10,540 nucleotides of DNA from NCBI GenBank assembly GCA_009885425.1, contig VFKS01000298.1:1-10540 (forward strand). Reading direction: 5' to 3'. Origin of the DNA: Novosphingobium sp. Its GTDB lineage: Bacteria; Pseudomonadota; Alphaproteobacteria; Sphingomonadales; Sphingomonadaceae. This document shows positions 8,159 through 10,540 of this stretch, in pieces. Below the pieces are notes generated by a model. It saw only the letters and a program-made list of their open reading frames with translations. It was not told the origin of the DNA and did no database searches. The translations under genes were made by a program, and so were the position numbers. How positions within the stretch are numbered: position 1 is the stretch's first letter; the number at the start of each line of letters is the position of its first letter.

Positions 8159-9163
8159 GTGTACGACAAGACCCATTCGCTGATGCAACGCGGAATTGCC
8201 TTTCTGGGGACCGAGCACGCGATCATGTGCGGGGCGATGAGCTGGGTTTCCGAACGCAATCTGGTCGCCGCGATCTCCAACGCCGGCGGGTTTGGCGTGA
8301 TTGCCTGCGGAGCGATGACGCCTGAACTGCTCGATGCCGAAATCGCCGCGACCAAGGCGCTGACGGCCAAGCCGTTTGGCGTCAACCTGATCACCATGCA
8401 CCCGCTGCTGACCGATCTGATCGCGGTTTGCGCCCAACACCGGGTTAGCCACGTCGTGCTGGCCGGCGGGATCCCGCCGCGCGGCAGTGTTGAGGCAATC
8501 AAGGCGTTTGGCGGCAAGGCCTTGGTCTTTGCCCCGACGCTGGCGCTGGCCAAGCGGCTGCTGCGTGGCGGGGCCGATGCGCTGGTAATCGAAGGCAGCG
8601 AAGCTGGCGGGCATATCGGCCCGGTCGCGACATCGGTGCTGGCACAGGAGTTCCTGCCCGAACTGGCTGAGGATCACGTGGTCTTCGTGGCCGGCGGGAT
8701 CGGCAACGGCGCCATGATCGCGGCTTATCTCGAAATGGGCGCATCTGGCGTTCAGCTGGGCACGCGGTTTGCCTGCGCTACCGAAAGTATCGCCCATCCC
8801 GCTTTCAAACAGGCCTTTTTCCGCGCCAATGCCCGCGATGCGGTCACCTCGGTCCAGGTCGATCCGCGCCTGCCGGTGATCCCGGTCCGCGCGCTCAAGA
8901 ACAAGGGCACCGAAGAGTTTACTGCCAAGCAGATCGAAGTCGCCAAGCTGCTCGACGCGGGCGAAGTCGATATGGAAGCGGCCCAGCTTGAGATCGAAAA
9001 GTTCTGGGCTGGCGCGCTGCGCCGCGCGGTGATCGATGGCGACATTGAAAGCGGATCGGTGATGGCCGGGCAGATCGTCGGCCTGGTTACCAGCGAAGAA
9101 CCGGCCTCGGCGATCATGGCGCAGCTGATGGGTGAGGCCGAGGCGGCGCTTAACGCCAAGTGA
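8159..9163 (+). CDS. Nitronate monooxygenase-family FMN enzyme (2-nitropropane dioxygenase-like)
   Basis: This is an FMN-binding TIM-barrel flavoprotein of the nitronate monooxygenase / NPD family, which oxidises alkyl nitronates; relatives include the enoyl-ACP reductase FabK. It has 334 residues. Visible blocks are the N-terminal GIAFLGTEHAIMCGAMSWVS (12-31), NAGGFGVIACGAM (41-53), KPFGVNLI (71-78), ALVIEGSEAGGHIGP (141-155, with the His-containing FMN/active-site loop), VAGGIGNG (177-184, phosphate binding) and GVQLGTRFACATES (197-210). The start is GTG at 8159, supported by GAGGG seven bases upstream. The open frame reaches back to 8006, but the extra 51 residues are low-complexity and lie on top of the divergent promoter region. 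Two PH-domain membrane-protein genes follow on the same strand after 43 bases. True substrate is unknown; many family members have only weak nitronate activity, so the name is a family label. Confidence 0.92.
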   Translation: MYDKTHSLMQRGIAFLGTEHAIMCGAMSWVSERNLVAAISNAGGFGVIACGAMTPELLDAEIAATKALTAKPFGVNLITMHPLLTDLIAVCAQHRVSHVVLAGGIPPRGSVEAIKAFGGKALVFAPTLALAKRLLRGGADALVIEGSEAGGHIGPVATSVLAQEFLPELAEDHVVFVAGGIGNGAMIAAYLEMGASGVQLGTRFACATESIAHPAFKQAFFRANARDAVTSVQVDPRLPVIPVRALKNKGTEEFTAKQIEVAKLLDAGEVDMEAAQLEIEKFWAGALRRAVIDGDIESGSVMAGQIVGLVTSEEPASAIMAQLMGEAEAALNAK

Positions 9164-9206
9164 CTGCGCCTTGCGCGGCCAGCCTCGCCCGGCCATAACC
9201 CGGCGC

Positions 9207-9674
9207 GTGGACCAGACCGAAACCCTCACCCCGCTCGATCCGGCTTTCAAGCAGCTGCAACGTGCGCGCGGCGCAATCACGGCGCTGATCGTGCTGGCAA
9301 TCGCCATCTTGTTCGAGGTCTTGGCACCGCTACCGCTCGGCCTGTTTCTGGTCCCGGCGCTGGGGCTTGGTGCCTGGCTGGTGCTGGTGCTGCCGACCCG
9401 GCGCTATCAGCGCTGGGGCTATAGCTTTGGCGATGACCGGCTGCGGGTGGTGCGCGGGTTTCTGTTCCATGCCGATACGGTCGTTCCGCTGGGACGGATC
9501 CAGCATATCGATGTCCACCAGGGACCGCTGATGCGCAATTGGGGACTGGCCGAGCTGACCGTTCATACCGCCGGCAACCACGGTGCCAGCGTATCACTGC
9601 CAGGGCTGCGGCTGGCCGATGCCGAAGCGATGCGCGAGGCGATCCGGGCCCATATCCGGCAGGGCCAGCGTTGA
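9207..9674 (+). CDS. YdbS-like small membrane protein with one bPH2 (DUF304) domain
   Basis: The protein has 155 residues. Two adjacent hydrophobic helices (about 22-40 and 43-62) are followed by a cytoplasmic-type bacterial PH domain (about 66-150). That domain carries the characteristic sequence RYQRWGYSFGDDRLRVVRG, VVPLGRIQHIDVHQGPLMR and NWGLAELTVHTAG. The family (YdbS of Bacillus) is usually encoded next to a longer YdbT-like protein, as it is here. In Bacillus these genes have been linked to resistance to certain antimicrobial peptides, but no function is established for this group. The start is the GTG at 9207, 43 bases after the upstream stop. A longer frame from 9132 exists but overlaps the upstream gene and lacks family similarity. 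No clear Shine-Dalgarno is visible. The stop overlaps the next gene's start. Confidence 0.85.
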   Translation: MDQTETLTPLDPAFKQLQRARGAITALIVLAIAILFEVLAPLPLGLFLVPALGLGAWLVLVLPTRRYQRWGYSFGDDRLRVVRGFLFHADTVVPLGRIQHIDVHQGPLMRNWGLAELTVHTAGNHGASVSLPGLRLADAEAMREAIRAHIRQGQR

Positions 9675-10540
9675 ACCCGGTCGAGACTGCCAGCGCGGCC
9701 GAGACCCCGCCCGAAGGCGAACGGCTCGCCCCGCTGGGCCTGATCGTCACGTCGATCAGCCGCCTGCCCGATCTGTTCGTACCGGCGGTTGCCGCGCTTT
9801 ATGGCACGCGGGGAAGCGGATTGGGCGCGCTGCCGGTGATTGGCGTGGTCCTGCTGGGCAGCATGCTGTTTCGCTGGCTGGGCTGGAGGCGGTTTCGCTA
9901 TTTCATCGGAACGGATGACATCCGGATCGAGCAAGGGCTGCTGAGCCGTTCGGCCCGCTCGGTTCCTTATGACCGGATCGCCGACGTTTCGGTTGAGCAG
10001 CCGGCGCTGGCCCGGATGCTGGGGCTGGCGATGGTCCGGTTCGAGACCGGCGGCGGCAAAGGCGAGGAGGCGGAGCTGCGCTATGTGACCGAGGACGATG
10101 CGACCCGGCTGCGCGCGACGGTGCGCGAGCGCAAGGCCGGCGCGGCAGTGCAGGCCGATCCTGCGACCGATGGTGCGGCTGAACCGGCGGCCGAACTGCT
10201 GTTCGCAATGGACCTGCCGCGCTTGCTGATCCTTGGCCTCTATTCGTTCAGTCTGGTGATCTTCGTGGTGTTGCTGGGACTGGCCCAGCAGCTCGACTTC
10301 CTGTTGCCGTTCGATTGGGACGACGCCGAGCGATGGCTCGGTGCGGCCGAAAATGGCAGTCTCGCCGTAACCCGGCTCGATGGCGCGACTCAGCTGCTCG
10401 GCGCGTTGGCGGCACTGGCGGCGTTGATCGTGCTGGGTCTGGCCAGCGGGATTGTCCGCACGGTTCTGGCCGACTGGGGCTTTCGGCTCGAACGGACTTC
10501 CAAGGGCCTGCGCCGCCGTCGCGGCCTGCTAACCCTGACC
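9671..10540 (+). CDS. YdbT-like multi-bPH2 membrane protein (3' end outside window)
   Basis: The frame begins at a TTG (9671-9673) that overlaps the TGA of the YdbS-like gene (TTGA) and stays open for 290 codons to the right edge. A hydrophobic region at about 53-70 precedes a first bPH2 domain (about 72-152). This carries FRYFIGTDDIRIEQGLLSRS, VPYDRIADVSVEQPALARM and LGLAMVRFETGGG. Two further membrane helices lie at about 183-205 and 241-262. A second PH domain starts at about 267 (WGFRLERTSKGLRRRRGLL). YdbT-like proteins are normally near 450-550 residues with two or three such domains, so roughly half is missing. The overlap implies translational coupling and joint function with the small PH protein, probably as a membrane complex. 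No ATG lies near the start; the next in-frame ATG would remove the first helix. Confidence 0.82.
   Translation, partial: MNPVETASAAETPPEGERLAPLGLIVTSISRLPDLFVPAVAALYGTRGSGLGALPVIGVVLLGSMLFRWLGWRRFRYFIGTDDIRIEQGLLSRSARSVPYDRIADVSVEQPALARMLGLAMVRFETGGGKGEEAELRYVTEDDATRLRATVRERKAGAAVQADPATDGAAEPAAELLFAMDLPRLLILGLYSFSLVIFVVLLGLAQQLDFLLPFDWDDAERWLGAAENGSLAVTRLDGATQLLGALAALAALIVLGLASGIVRTVLADWGFRLERTSKGLRRRRGLLTLT

Noticed and set aside
9132..9206. Earlier ATG for the YdbS-like gene at 9132
   Set aside because: It would overlap the end of the upstream gene and add an Arg-rich stretch unrelated to the PH family; GTG 9207 gives the expected N-terminus.
8135..9307. 390-codon minus-strand frame opposite the nitronate monooxygenase gene
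   Set aside because: It covers a clear flavoprotein gene and runs into the next one. Its composition (Gln/Arg/His-rich) is that of an antisense shadow.

Overview
The window looks like an ordinary chromosomal segment of an alphaproteobacterium, most likely a sphingomonad (Sphingomonadales; the Erythrobacter/Novosphingobium/Sphingomonas area). The reasons are the high GC content with strong G/C third-position bias, the frequent GTG and TTG starts, and protein sequences (UbiG, LysC, nitronate-monooxygenase-like protein, TonB-like protein) that resemble that group. The order assignment comes from memory of these families, not from a search. I see no tRNA, rRNA, insertion sequence, phage gene, CRISPR array or obvious foreign island.

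Layout. Positions 1-1052 hold the 3' part of a PnuC-type nicotinamide riboside transporter and, overlapping it by ATGA, a stand-alone NadR-type ribosylnicotinamide kinase: a compact uptake-and-trap pair for NAD salvage. Next comes a small two-helix membrane protein (1073-1302) whose frame is broken at a run of six Gs. Its end overlaps the end of ubiG (minus strand, ubiquinone O-methyltransferase). ubiG diverges across 79 bases from lysC (aspartate kinase with tandem ACT domains and a candidate internal start for a separate regulatory subunit). A solitary cytochrome P450 follows (3481-4767). It converges on katG (catalase-peroxidase, minus strand, 4860-7052), with two hairpins in the 92-base gap. 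Upstream of katG on the same strand is a TonB-like envelope protein (7180 to about 7971).

From about 8159 onward the plus strand carries an FMN-dependent nitronate-monooxygenase-family enzyme. After it come two overlapping genes for membrane proteins with bacterial PH (bPH2/DUF304) domains, a YdbS-like short protein and a YdbT-like long protein that runs off the right edge.

Most genes are housekeeping or stress related: cofactor salvage, quinone and amino acid synthesis, peroxide defence, and envelope functions. I did not find a clearly new biological system. The observations most worth a second look are the G-tract frame break in the small membrane protein, the internal lysC start, the P450 with slightly non-canonical I-helix and heme-loop residues, and a weak OxyR-like element in front of katG.
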